A stretch of 64,000 nt of DNA from Bacteroidota bacterium (GTDB lineage Bacteria; Bacteroidota; Bacteroidia; Chitinophagales; Chitinophagaceae): the NCBI GenBank assembly GCA_023430465.1, contig JAEZAM010000111.1, positions 34,498-98,497 on the forward strand, in the 5' to 3' direction. The position numbers were made by a program, and so were the translations under genes. The notes beneath the pieces are model-generated. The model saw only the letters and a list, made by a program, of their open reading frames with translations, ran no database searches and had not been told where the DNA came from. Shown one piece after another: positions 55,245 through 63,879 of this stretch (position 1 is its first letter; every line of letters starts with the position of its first letter).

Positions 55245-56249
55245 ATGAGACAATTCTACAGACTGTGTTGCGTGATGGTTTTGCTGGTATCAGCTCGTTC
55301 TGCGCAGGCGCAGGTGGATCCGCATTTTACTCAGTATTACGTGTATCCCTCCTGGCTCAACCCCGCGCTCACCGGTACCTTTGACGGTGAATACCGGGTC
55401 AGCGGCATTTACCGGAACCAGTGGGGCAACATCAGCTCACCGTTTTCCACAGCGGGCCTGTCTGCTGAATTCACTACGGAGAAAAACATCAATCTCGGCG
55501 TCAGCGTGCTCAACCAGACAGCAGGCGGAGGCGGATATAATTATACTACGGCTTATGGCAACGTAGCTTATACCGGTCTTCGCTTTGGTCCAATGAACAC
55601 CAAGCGGATCGTATTTGGTATCCAGGCGGGATTGATCCAGCGCCGTTGGAATCGTGATAAGCTTAGCTTTGGAGATCAGTGGAACCCGATCACAGGGTAT
55701 AACCCCGGCAATGCTTCCCAGGAAGCACTATCACGCACCTCTGCGGGTAACCTGGACATTGGCGCCGGCATCATGTACTTCGACGCCGCTCCAGGTAAGA
55801 AGGCCAATCTTTTCCTGGGAGCGTCAGCGTCGCACATCACACAACCGGAAGACAAATTCAGTGGCGTTGGTGATGCCACTCTGCCTGTACGTTACACCTT
55901 TCATGGGGGCCTTCGCCTGAATGTTTCAGACAATTTCAGTATTACTCCGAATCTCCTGTATCTCCGCCAGGGAACAGCGGAAGAGAAAATGATCGGTGCT
56001 TACGGTTCTTATCGCGCTGGCAGCGATATCGAACTCCTCATCGGTGCGAACTACAGGTTTGATGATGCAATGTCACCGTTCGTAGGCTTTACTTATAAGA
56101 ATATGGTACTGGGTGCAAGCTATGACGTGAATACCTCCGACCTCGGCAAGATGGCGAACGGCGCCAACAGTTTCGAGATTTCCCTTTCATTTATCGGCCG
56201 TAAGTCAACTAAAACTCCAGAGATCGAATTTGTTTGTCCACGTCTCTAA
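55245..56249 (+). CDS. PorP/SprF-family T9SS outer membrane protein, copy 1
   Basis: A 334-residue outer-membrane beta-barrel with a signal peptide (to about ARSAQAQ) and the family start VDPHFTQYYVYPSWLNPALTGTFDGEYRVSGIYRNQW. Repeating barrel strands and a C-terminal PEIEFVCPRL tail follow. PorP/SprF proteins are needed for export or surface anchoring of type B-sorted proteins, and specific paralogues sit next to the proteins they serve. Here it directly follows two giant type B proteins, so it is probably their dedicated partner. The gaps are 41 bases upstream and 24 downstream. Confidence 0.93.
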   Translation: MRQFYRLCCVMVLLVSARSAQAQVDPHFTQYYVYPSWLNPALTGTFDGEYRVSGIYRNQWGNISSPFSTAGLSAEFTTEKNINLGVSVLNQTAGGGGYNYTTAYGNVAYTGLRFGPMNTKRIVFGIQAGLIQRRWNRDKLSFGDQWNPITGYNPGNASQEALSRTSAGNLDIGAGIMYFDAAPGKKANLFLGASASHITQPEDKFSGVGDATLPVRYTFHGGLRLNVSDNFSITPNLLYLRQGTAEEKMIGAYGSYRAGSDIELLIGANYRFDDAMSPFVGFTYKNMVLGASYDVNTSDLGKMANGANSFEISLSFIGRKSTKTPEIEFVCPRL

Positions 56250-56273
56250 TCTGCATCTACAAATAATAACCAG

Positions 56274-58271
56274 ATGAAAAAGATATATACCCTCACTGCT
56301 GCGATGATACTTTGCCTGGTATTGAACGCGCAATACATCCAGGATTACCTGAAGGCGGCCAACAATTATTTCCGGAAGGGCGACTATGCTTCCGCCGCAA
56401 CTTATTACGAGAAATATTTTTCTACCGATAAAACCAATACAAAAGGGGAGTTCGCACCTTATGCCCCGCAGACCATTTCGCAAAAGACAACAGCCGCGAT
56501 CTCAAACCGGGACCAGGCTGTTTACAATCTCGCGGAATCATACCGTTTGTTGAACTATCCTTCAAAGGCCGCGCAGTACTACCAGGAGGCCATTGAAATA
56601 AACAAGCAGGGTTTTCCCCTCGCTCAATATCATCTTGCAACCATGCTGCGTGCCCAGCAGCAATATGCTGACGCCGAACAGCAGTTCAGGGCTTTTCTTG
56701 ACGGATATACAACATCCGATAGATACCAGGAAGATGCGCAGCGGGAATTGAAGAACCTTCAATTCATCCAGGAGCAGTTGAAGAAAAAAGATCTGAAATA
56801 TTACACAGTCACCAGGATGCCAACAGGCGTAAATGCGCAGGGTGCGAACTATGCTCCTTCATGGATAGATGGGTCCACTTTTGTTTTCACATCCACAAGG
56901 CCCGAGGATTCTGCGAGTACGAAGAAAGTATATACCAACCGGATTTACCAGGCCAGCTATGCCGGTGGTACATTCAATGATATACGTCGCGTAGCGGTTG
57001 CACAGGACAAGGATCTTCACCAGGGCGTGACTGCAGCTACGCCAGATGGTAATACGGTGTTCCTTACAAGATGGGATGTGGCACAGAACAAAAAAACCGC
57101 CACCATTTATAAAAGCACACGCAGCGCCGAAGGCTGGTCAGTCCCTCTAAAACTTGATGCAGCCATCAATGCACCTTCTTCCAATAACCAGCAACCGGCC
57201 GTAACCCCGGATGGGAAGTACTTAATGTTCTCCAGTGACCGCAGTGGCGGGTTGGGTGGCTTTGATCTTTGGTATGCACCGCTTACTGATGGAAATCCAG
57301 GTGAACCTGTCAACATGGGAGCTGTGGTCAACACCAAATATGATGAACAGGCACCGTTCTATCATGCTGCTTCACAAACGCTGGTTTTCTCCTCCAACGG
57401 CCGCGTGGGTATGGGAGGCTATGATTTTTTTCATTCAAAAGGAACGCTGGGATCGCTGGCAGAGCCGCAGAACTTTGGGTATCCTGTAAATTCCGTGAAG
57501 GATGATATATATCTCGCTAGCCGTGGATCCGCTAAAAATATTCTCGAAGATGTATTTCTAAGTTCAGACCGCGAGGCGGCCTGTTGCCTGGAAATGTTTT
57601 ACCTGAAAAAATTCCGGCCACTTCGCCAGTTAAGTGGTCGCATTGTATCCTGCGATGGAAAGAAATCCGTAGCCGGTGCAACCATCACAGCTATTGATAC
57701 GGTATCTGGCAAAACGATTTATGCGGGACAGGTTATGGCAGATGGCAGCTACCAGTTTGCTATGGAAGATTACCAGCACCTGAAATTGCAGGCCACCGCA
57801 CCCGGCTTCTTCGCAAAATCAATGCAGACTGGTGTCCCCGATGATATGGAGCAGGAAGCGTTTGCATATCCCGATCTCTGCCTGGTGCCTGAGCCACCAA
57901 AAGTGAATGAGACATTTGTGGTAGAAAATGTGTACTACGATTTCAACAAGGCAGAACTTAAAGAAGAATCATTTCCGGCACTTGATGAGATCGTGCGTAT
58001 GATGGAAACATATCCTGCAATGGTGATTGAACTTGGGGCACATACGGACAGCAAGGGCAGCAATGCTTATAACCTGAAGCTTTCGAATGCGCGGGCGAAG
58101 AGTGTGGTGAAATACCTGGAAAGCAAGGGCATTGATCCTGCCCGTCTGCGGGCGAAAGGCTATGGAGAATCTATGCCGATCGAGTCAAATACAAACCCTG
58201 ATGGCTCTGATAATGCAGCAGGAAGGGAAAAGAACCGCCGCACTGAATTCAAGGTGCTGAAAAATGAATGA
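56274..58271 (+). CDS. OmpA-family protein with TPR, PD40 propeller and regulatory-like domain
   Basis: A 665-residue envelope protein. After the signal region come TPR-like helices (about 25-165; AANNYFRKGDYASAATYYEKY, AVYNLAESYRLLNYPSKAAQYY). A PD40-type beta-propeller follows (about 190-390; TPDGNTVFLTRWD, TPDGKYLMFSSDRSGGLGGFD), then a carboxypeptidase-regulatory-like domain (about 455-535; LSGRIVSCDGKKSVAGATI) and an OmpA peptidoglycan-binding domain (about 545-665; ELGAHTDSKGSNAYN, LSNARAKSVVKYL, LRAKGYGES). The same architecture occurs in T9SS PorE-type proteins. It lies between two PorP/SprF genes, so it probably anchors the export or attachment complex to the cell wall. Confidence 0.9.
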   Translation: MKKIYTLTAAMILCLVLNAQYIQDYLKAANNYFRKGDYASAATYYEKYFSTDKTNTKGEFAPYAPQTISQKTTAAISNRDQAVYNLAESYRLLNYPSKAAQYYQEAIEINKQGFPLAQYHLATMLRAQQQYADAEQQFRAFLDGYTTSDRYQEDAQRELKNLQFIQEQLKKKDLKYYTVTRMPTGVNAQGANYAPSWIDGSTFVFTSTRPEDSASTKKVYTNRIYQASYAGGTFNDIRRVAVAQDKDLHQGVTAATPDGNTVFLTRWDVAQNKKTATIYKSTRSAEGWSVPLKLDAAINAPSSNNQQPAVTPDGKYLMFSSDRSGGLGGFDLWYAPLTDGNPGEPVNMGAVVNTKYDEQAPFYHAASQTLVFSSNGRVGMGGYDFFHSKGTLGSLAEPQNFGYPVNSVKDDIYLASRGSAKNILEDVFLSSDREAACCLEMFYLKKFRPLRQLSGRIVSCDGKKSVAGATITAIDTVSGKTIYAGQVMADGSYQFAMEDYQHLKLQATAPGFFAKSMQTGVPDDMEQEAFAYPDLCLVPEPPKVNETFVVENVYYDFNKAELKEESFPALDEIVRMMETYPAMVIELGAHTDSKGSNAYNLKLSNARAKSVVKYLESKGIDPARLRAKGYGESMPIESNTNPDGSDNAAGREKNRRTEFKVLKNE

Positions 58272-58287
58272 CACTGATTAGGGCAGA

Positions 58288-58341
58288 GGTTAAGGCTGAG
58301 GTTGAAAGACGCAACTCCCGGCCTTCACCTCAGCCTTAACC
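58288..58341. repeat. Inverted repeat between the OmpA and second PorP/SprF genes
   Basis: A perfect 15-base inverted repeat: GGTTAAGGCTGAGGT (58288-58302) with ACCTCAGCCTTAACC (58327-58341), loop 24 bases. No U-tract follows, and the second PorP/SprF gene starts 16 bases later. Similar CCTTAACC words occur at 12.0 kb, so this is probably a dispersed repeat that can also form an mRNA hairpin. Confidence 0.7.
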
Positions 58342-58357
58342 TAAACCTCAACCTGAT

Positions 58358-59380
58358 ATGAAACGTGTTGCAGTGATAATGTCGATTTTGCTGTTTGCGG
58401 GGCCAGCGGCGAGGGCGCAGCAAAAACCGCACTATACCCAGTACATTCTCAACCAGTTTATTGTCAACCCGGCGATAACGGGGATTGAGAACTACATGGA
58501 CCTGAAGGTCAGCCATCGTCATCAATGGGTGGGCATCCAGGATGCACCGGTGACCACATACGTGACCCTGCATGGTGCATTGAATAAAAAGGATTATCGG
58601 ACAACCGCCACCTCGTTCGAAGTGCCGGGCGAAAATCCAAGGGGGCAGCAATACTGGCAAAACTATACGGCCGCTACACCTCACCATGGTGTGGGCATGC
58701 AGGTGGTTAATGATGTGACGGGGCCAATTAACAGCCTGTCTGCATATGGAACGTATGCCTATCACCTCGGGCTCACACCGAGGACCAGTCTTTCAGGCGG
58801 GTTTGGCGTAGGCATAAATCGCGTGAGCCTGGATGCAGGCAAACTTGATTTTGGTGACATCCAGGTAGACCAGGCGGTCTATTCCTCAGGTGTATTGAAC
58901 AGGACGCGGCTTGACCTCATGGCAGGGCTCTACCTGTATTCAGCGGATTATTTTGTAGGACTTTCTGCACAACAGATCGTTCCGCAACAAATAGATTTTT
59001 CGGACGGCTATGTTCGGCCCGTTACTGGCAAATCAGTTCCTCACTTATTTGCCACGGCCGGTTATCGCTTCCAGGTGGGTTATGATTTTAATCTGATCCC
59101 TTCGGTGATGGTGAAATATGTGAACCCGCTCCCGACACAGGTTGAGTTCAATGCCAAGCTTCAATACCAGGATAAGGCATGGGTGGGCGCGAGCTATCGT
59201 CACAAAGATGGATTTGCCGGAATGCTGGGATTGAATGTGTCGAATACGTTCAATGTTGGCTACGCTTATGACTACACCACCTCCAGGCTGAATAATTTCA
59301 GCAAGGGTACGCATGAGTTTGTGATCGGTTTTCTGATTGGAAACCGCTACGATGATTCTTGTCCAAGGAACGTCTGGTAA
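58358..59380 (+). CDS. PorP/SprF-family T9SS outer membrane protein, copy 2
   Basis: A 340-residue exported beta-barrel with a signal peptide ending AARAQ, then QKPHYTQYILNQFIVNPAITGIENYMDLKVSHRHQW, the family opening. Barrel strands continue to NRYDDSCPRNVW. It is only distantly similar to copy 1 at 55245 (shared YTQY/FTQYY and NPA-TG openings), so it is an old paralogue rather than a recent copy. It is the last gene of the cassette. The 222-base spacer that follows holds no gene. Confidence 0.92.
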   Translation: MKRVAVIMSILLFAGPAARAQQKPHYTQYILNQFIVNPAITGIENYMDLKVSHRHQWVGIQDAPVTTYVTLHGALNKKDYRTTATSFEVPGENPRGQQYWQNYTAATPHHGVGMQVVNDVTGPINSLSAYGTYAYHLGLTPRTSLSGGFGVGINRVSLDAGKLDFGDIQVDQAVYSSGVLNRTRLDLMAGLYLYSADYFVGLSAQQIVPQQIDFSDGYVRPVTGKSVPHLFATAGYRFQVGYDFNLIPSVMVKYVNPLPTQVEFNAKLQYQDKAWVGASYRHKDGFAGMLGLNVSNTFNVGYAYDYTTSRLNNFSKGTHEFVIGFLIGNRYDDSCPRNVW

Positions 59381-59602
59381 AACGGTGGCTCGCTTTCACA
59401 ACGAATGCCACGTATCGCAATGTTAAGATTGTCGTGCGACTGGGGATCTTGCATGGTAGCTGCTGACATAATTTGTAATTTATTTTTTTGGTGAATTAGC
59501 TACCACATATAGGTGATATCGTTCATAGGAAAAACTACACAAAAGTGGTATTTACCGGTATCGATGCTGTCTATACCTTAGCACCCAATCAAAAACCAAA
59601 AA

Positions 59603-60319
59603 ATGAAAACGTTCAGATTCCTTATGATTGCTGCTTTATTGGTCGTTGTGGCAGGATCGATTTCTTCCTGTAAAAAAGACAAGGACAAGCGCCCGGACTG
59701 CCGCATCATTACCATTACCCCCACCACAGGTGACGCCATCAATGTATCGTATAACGAAGATGGAAAGATTGCAGCACTGACCCAGGGGACCTATTCCACC
59801 ACTTATGCGCACAGCGGGAACAATTCAGTTTCGACGACAACAAATAGCGGCACGTTTTCCAATAAGCAGATAACAACCTTCAACGCGAATGGCCTGACAA
59901 CCAACAAACGTACAGAGAATAACGTGTCTGGGACTGTTTGGACGAATGAGGCCTATGAATACAGCGGGACGGAACTCATCAAATCAACCCGAACCAGTTC
60001 CAGCGGTGGTGCCCCCGAAGTCACTATCTATACATTTTCCAATGGAAATCTTGCCAGTGCTACGACAGGTGCCGGCACTCCAACAACGGTTGAATACTTT
60101 ACAGACAAGTCAGTGCAGCCAGGCGACTACCTGCTGCTCACGCAACTGGTCCAGGGAATATATATTTTCAAGAACCGCAACCTGGTTAAATCGGTTTTCA
60201 GTGGATCATCGATTACCAGCTTTGAATACACATTCGCGGCTGATGGATCAATCAGTGCAGTTAAAATGACTGACGGATCGACTGTTATGACTTACAACCT
60301 GCAATACCAGTGTAATTAA
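59603..60319 (+). CDS. Hypothetical lipoprotein with YD-repeat-like beta strands
   Basis: A 238-residue protein with a clear SPII signal: hydrophobic MIAALLVVVAGS, then lipobox SISSC. The mature part is rich in Ser, Thr and Asn with YNEDGKIAAL, FSNGNLASAT and FAADGSISAVKM phrases, typical of degenerate YD/RHS-like beta repeats in Bacteroidota lipoproteins (DUF4595-like). No enzyme motif is seen. It is probably an outer-membrane-anchored surface protein. It stands alone, with repeat-filled DNA downstream. Confidence 0.75.
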   Translation: MKTFRFLMIAALLVVVAGSISSCKKDKDKRPDCRIITITPTTGDAINVSYNEDGKIAALTQGTYSTTYAHSGNNSVSTTTNSGTFSNKQITTFNANGLTTNKRTENNVSGTVWTNEAYEYSGTELIKSTRTSSSGGAPEVTIYTFSNGNLASATTGAGTPTTVEYFTDKSVQPGDYLLLTQLVQGIYIFKNRNLVKSVFSGSSITSFEYTFAADGSISAVKMTDGSTVMTYNLQYQCN

Positions 60320-60973
60320 GCCAGTTTCTTTCAAATCTATAGCACCCAGCAGTGCAAGCAGAGATGGCCCCGGTGTTCCGGGGCTGTTTCATTCCTGGAT
60401 GCTGGATGACTGGGTGCTGGATGGTTGGATGCTGGATGACTGGCTGCTGGATGCGGAGTGCTGGATGAATGGATGCTGGATGCGGGATGCGGGGTGCTGG
60501 ATCCACTTTTTAATTTTTCATTTTTAATTTTTAATTGAAGAGTACGCCCGGTCCCTGAGTAGCCCATGAGCGAAGCGAATGGCGTACCGAAGGGCCCTGA
60601 AATCGGGATGCCGGGATGCTGGCCTGCCTGCCGGAGCTAAGCGGAGGCAGGATACTGGATTAGTGGATGCTGAATGCTTGCTCACTGAGAGCGAGAAAGA
60701 GAGCGAGAGCGAGTTGCTTTTTAACTTTCATTTTTAATTTTTAATTGAACAGGTACGCCCCGGTCCCTGAGTAGCACATGAGCGAAGCGAATGGCGTACC
60801 GAAGGGCCCTGAAATTAGGATGCTGGATGGCTGGATACTGGATGGTTGGATGCTGTTTAGCGCGCTTTGTTCACTTTGCGCGCTTTGCGTGAACCGGACC
60901 TCGTAATTTGGAAAACCAAATTTTCCTGCCTTTCTTAGCATTCCTGCCGGGCTCAAACTCCGGCTTGTGATTC
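60320..60973. repeat. Mosaic intergenic repeat array, 0.65 kb
   Basis: No gene. From about 60392 to 60502 there are CTGGATG-type mini-repeats. A unit of about 100 bases occurs twice, at about 60508-60605 and 60718-60818: an AT-rich block ending TTTTTAATTGAA, then GTCCCTGAGTAGC, ATGAGCGAAGCGAATGG and CGTACCGAAGGGCCCTGAAA. An inverted third copy begins at the right edge (63952-64000). GCCTGCCTGCCGGAG occurs near 60622. The promoter for the next gene probably lies in 60870-60973. Confidence 0.85.
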
Positions 60974-61867
60974 ATGAAAACTATTTTTTCCGTCCTCCTG
61001 CTGCTCCTTGTCGCTGCCGGTGCAGCTCAAACTGAAAATAAGATCGATCTGGCCGGTAATGGTCTCAAAGGTCCTGTGAAATCTACCAGCTTCACCGTCT
61101 ACTATACAAAGGAGAAATTTGGGGAGTTGGAAAAAGATGGTGTTCGTTTCAAACGGGAGGACGAGTTCAACAAGGCTGGCCTGCTTACTTATACAAAAGA
61201 GGTCCTACGCAGTATTACCACCCGCTATTATTATAAATACGACGGCCATGGCAAGCTTACTGAACGTATTTCGGATGATGGTGAGGAAAAACTGGTCACC
61301 AAAATGAAATACAACGACGACGGTACGCTTGCCGAAATAGATGTTTACGATGGTAAGGGTAAGTTGGAGTCGAGACAAAAGAACAAATATTCAGGTAAAC
61401 AGCTTATCAGCTCGGCGCATTACCAGGGAAATGGGGACTTGAAAGAGACCGAGTTGTTTCAGCATAAAGGTGATAAGCTGATTGCAGCGGAAAAATACGA
61501 CCCTAAAGGAAAACTGCAATCCTTTATTGAGTACACGCACAATTCTACCGGGCAGGTCGTCACGGAACTGAGTGTTGAGTCAAATTCGAAGGGAGATGTA
61601 TTCAGTTTCACCCACAAATACACCTACGACAAGCAAGGGAGGGTTATCAGTGATGAGCGCACCAATCATGAGAAATATCAGACCGTTGTCCGCAGGGAAT
61701 ACGACGCTGTCGGCAACCTGGTAAAGGAGTTCACCGATGCGGAGAATTCTGTCGAGTATTTATACAAGTATGATAAGCACAATAACTGGATCGAAGAGGT
61801 GGAAATAAAAACATCTCCCGGTTCGGTTAGAAAATATCTTACCGTGAGGGAGATTAAGTACTACTGA
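60974..61867 (+). CDS. Exported YD/RHS-repeat protein of unknown function
   Basis: A 297-residue protein with a signal peptide (MKTIFSVLLLLLVAAGAAQ) and a series of YD-type repeats: YYYKYDGHGKLTERI, MKYNDDGTLAEIDVYDGKGKLESR, AEKYDPKGKLQSFIEY, KYTYDKQGRVISDE, REYDAVGNLVKEF and YKYDKHNNWIEEVEI. It has no toxin or hyperconserved RHS core, so it is a small secreted beta-filament-like protein rather than an RHS toxin. It converges on the serine hydrolase gene, with repeat DNA between them. Confidence 0.8.
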   Translation: MKTIFSVLLLLLVAAGAAQTENKIDLAGNGLKGPVKSTSFTVYYTKEKFGELEKDGVRFKREDEFNKAGLLTYTKEVLRSITTRYYYKYDGHGKLTERISDDGEEKLVTKMKYNDDGTLAEIDVYDGKGKLESRQKNKYSGKQLISSAHYQGNGDLKETELFQHKGDKLIAAEKYDPKGKLQSFIEYTHNSTGQVVTELSVESNSKGDVFSFTHKYTYDKQGRVISDERTNHEKYQTVVRREYDAVGNLVKEFTDAENSVEYLYKYDKHNNWIEEVEIKTSPGSVRKYLTVREIKYY

Positions 61868-61999
61868 TTCCAGATGCTGGATGGCTGGACTTGCCCTGCT
61901 TGCGCGCTGAGCCTGTCGAAGTGAACTTGTTGAAGGGTGCAGGATGCTGGATGCGCACTCCACACCCTGCCTGCCGGCAGGCAGGTCCGCACTCAGCAA
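61868..61999. repeat. Convergent spacer with repeat words and a 20-bp perfect palindrome
   Basis: Contains CTGAGCCTGTCGAAG (61907-61921), CTGGATG runs and a perfect 20-base GC-rich palindrome (61966-61985) built from CCTGCCTGCC. It lies between two convergent genes, so the palindrome could end transcripts from either side, although no U-tract is present. Confidence 0.7.
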
Positions 62000-63826
62000 T
62001 CACTTCACCGCCTGCTTCCTCCTCGCCTTGAACGTTCCATTTGGCTGAAGGAATGCCAGTTCTGATACCTCATCTTTTGCATTCACCGTAAACTGCACAC
62101 TGTAGCCCGAAATGATCTTCAGGTTAAACTTATGATTTCCGGCATACACGAGTTCATATTCCGGCTGACCCGGAATGAAGACGAAAAGTGTGTTATCATT
62201 CTTGATATAGCACTTCACCGTCGTTCCCTGCAGATCATAATCCCCGACATATTTTTGAAGACTGTCCTTTGTCATGACCGCACCCCGTGGTCCTTTTGTG
62301 AATACGATCGGGGCACCCGGCATTTCCAGCGGAATAGAGGCAGAGCCAATCTCGCCTGCATCATTGATCTGGAACGTCACTTTCACCCCGGAAGCAAGCG
62401 TATCGTTTCTCGCGATATCGCTGTAATCCCACATGTCGAACATATTATAGTGGTAATGCCGGAGCCAGTAACGTTTTCCGGGGATATTGACGAACAGCGA
62501 ATCGCGCTGCAACTCCACCTCGAAACTTTCTTTTCCCGGGGAAGTGTAGATGCCCTCGTAGTCTTTTTTCTGATGGGTCGGTTGCGTGCCGATCTTCCTG
62601 GTGGTACCACTGGTGCTGGCAGCTTCCTTTGCTTTTTTTCTTCCTTCCATGTACCCGCTGTAGGCGATGGTTTGCCAGTCTTTATACTTCAGTCCCAGCA
62701 TGCGATCAGCTATGAGTTGGCGCACGAGGGTGGGTATGGCAGAGCCGTCCTGGTTGGCCAATACAACAATGCCGATGCTGTCACTGGGAAAGAAACTTGC
62801 CGACGCGCTGAACCCGTCGATGTTTCCACCATGCTCCACCATATAATGTCCTCTATAACTTGAAATTGCCCACCCGAGCCCGTAGTTGGACATATGGATA
62901 TCCGGATTTTTCTTACCGGGCATCGAACTGGTTACGACCATCTGTGAACTTGCAGCATCAAATACAAACTGCTGTGGAAGCACTTCTTTGCCTTCATATT
63001 TTCCACCGTTGATCCAGGTGATCAGCCATTTCGCCATATCATTGGAACTGCTGTTGATACTTCCGGCTGGCGCCATGCCACGGATATCATAATAGTCGGC
63101 ACGTTCGGGAATGCTGTCATTCCTTACGCGATAGCCGACAGCGATATCGGGGCTGTTTATCCATTCGCCCAGCGACACGTTCGAGTTGCTCATCCCGAGC
63201 GGTTTGAAAATATGCTCACGGATATTTTCTTCCCATGATTTACCGGTGAGCTTTTCTGTCACCATTCCCTGGAGCAGGTACATGAAGTTGTTGTACTGCC
63301 ATCTTTTCCGGAGTGGTTCGGATGGCTCCATGTACTGCACCCTTCTCATCAGGCTGTCACGGGATCTGCTGGGAAAATAATACCAGGAATAATCATAACG
63401 GGATACGCCCGTACGGTGCGACATCATATCACGGAGCGTGATATGATTATTCATTTCATTATTGTAAAAGGTCAACTCGGGCAGGTAGGTCCGAACTGGT
63501 TTGTCAAAATCCACCAATCCTTCTTTATTCAACAGGCCCAGCAGCGAGGTCGTGAATGCTTTGGTGCATGACCCAATCGCGAATTGAGTATTGGGTGTGA
63601 CCGGCAATTTCTTTTCATAGTCTTTGTAGCCAAAGCCCCTGGAGTAGATCACTTTGTTTTTTTCCACCACGGCAACAGAGAAGCCGGCACCTTTCCAGTC
63701 TTTCAATATTCGCGCAAAGGCTGTGTCGAGGCCGTTGAGTCGTTTATCTGTTGCAACATTTTTTTGAGCAAAACTGAAAACGGCCATACTCATCAGGATG
63801 GCCAGTAAGCAGGTAAGTTTTTTCAT
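62000..63826 (-). CDS. Class C beta-lactamase-like serine hydrolase (D-aminopeptidase/esterase type)
   Basis: A 608-residue exported protein. I start it at the ATG at 63826, which gives a signal peptide (MKKLTCLLAILMSMAVFSFAQ); the longer frame to 63970 is encoded by repeat DNA. The beta-lactamase/transpeptidase domain has GSCTKAF (S86xxK89), a YNN motif in WQYNNFMYLLQG, and VEHGGNIDG as the HxG element. After about residue 430 come C-terminal beta domains (YEGIYTSPG, YVGDYDLQG) of the DUF3471 type. Such proteins are usually peptidases or esterases acting on D-amino-acid or ester substrates, not true lactamases. The substrate is unknown. Confidence 0.9.
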   Translation of the reverse strand: MKKLTCLLAILMSMAVFSFAQKNVATDKRLNGLDTAFARILKDWKGAGFSVAVVEKNKVIYSRGFGYKDYEKKLPVTPNTQFAIGSCTKAFTTSLLGLLNKEGLVDFDKPVRTYLPELTFYNNEMNNHITLRDMMSHRTGVSRYDYSWYYFPSRSRDSLMRRVQYMEPSEPLRKRWQYNNFMYLLQGMVTEKLTGKSWEENIREHIFKPLGMSNSNVSLGEWINSPDIAVGYRVRNDSIPERADYYDIRGMAPAGSINSSSNDMAKWLITWINGGKYEGKEVLPQQFVFDAASSQMVVTSSMPGKKNPDIHMSNYGLGWAISSYRGHYMVEHGGNIDGFSASASFFPSDSIGIVVLANQDGSAIPTLVRQLIADRMLGLKYKDWQTIAYSGYMEGRKKAKEAASTSGTTRKIGTQPTHQKKDYEGIYTSPGKESFEVELQRDSLFVNIPGKRYWLRHYHYNMFDMWDYSDIARNDTLASGVKVTFQINDAGEIGSASIPLEMPGAPIVFTKGPRGAVMTKDSLQKYVGDYDLQGTTVKCYIKNDNTLFVFIPGQPEYELVYAGNHKFNLKIISGYSVQFTVNAKDEVSELAFLQPNGTFKARRKQAVK

Positions 63827-63879
63827 GGTGTGAGTTGTGAGGCGAAAATACTGTTTTTGGATTTTACCTCGGTATCCAC

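Noticed and set aside
58288..58341. Inverted repeat as an intrinsic terminator
   Set aside because: No U-tract, a 24-base loop, and the next same-strand gene starts 16 bases later; similar words recur in other spacers, so a repeat element is more likely.
60392..60502. Possible CRISPR-like array of CTGGATG units
   Set aside because: Units are 7-15 bases with irregular 5-15 base gaps, with no constant repeat-spacer lengths and no cas genes in the window.
60285..60567. Two minus-strand open frames rich in His, Pro, Ala and Ser
   Set aside because: Translation of the mini-repeat (HPAIQHPTIQHP) with no start context; a repeat artefact.
60974..61867. RHS toxin
   Set aside because: Only short YD repeats over 297 residues; no RHS core, protease site or toxic C-terminal domain, and no immunity gene.
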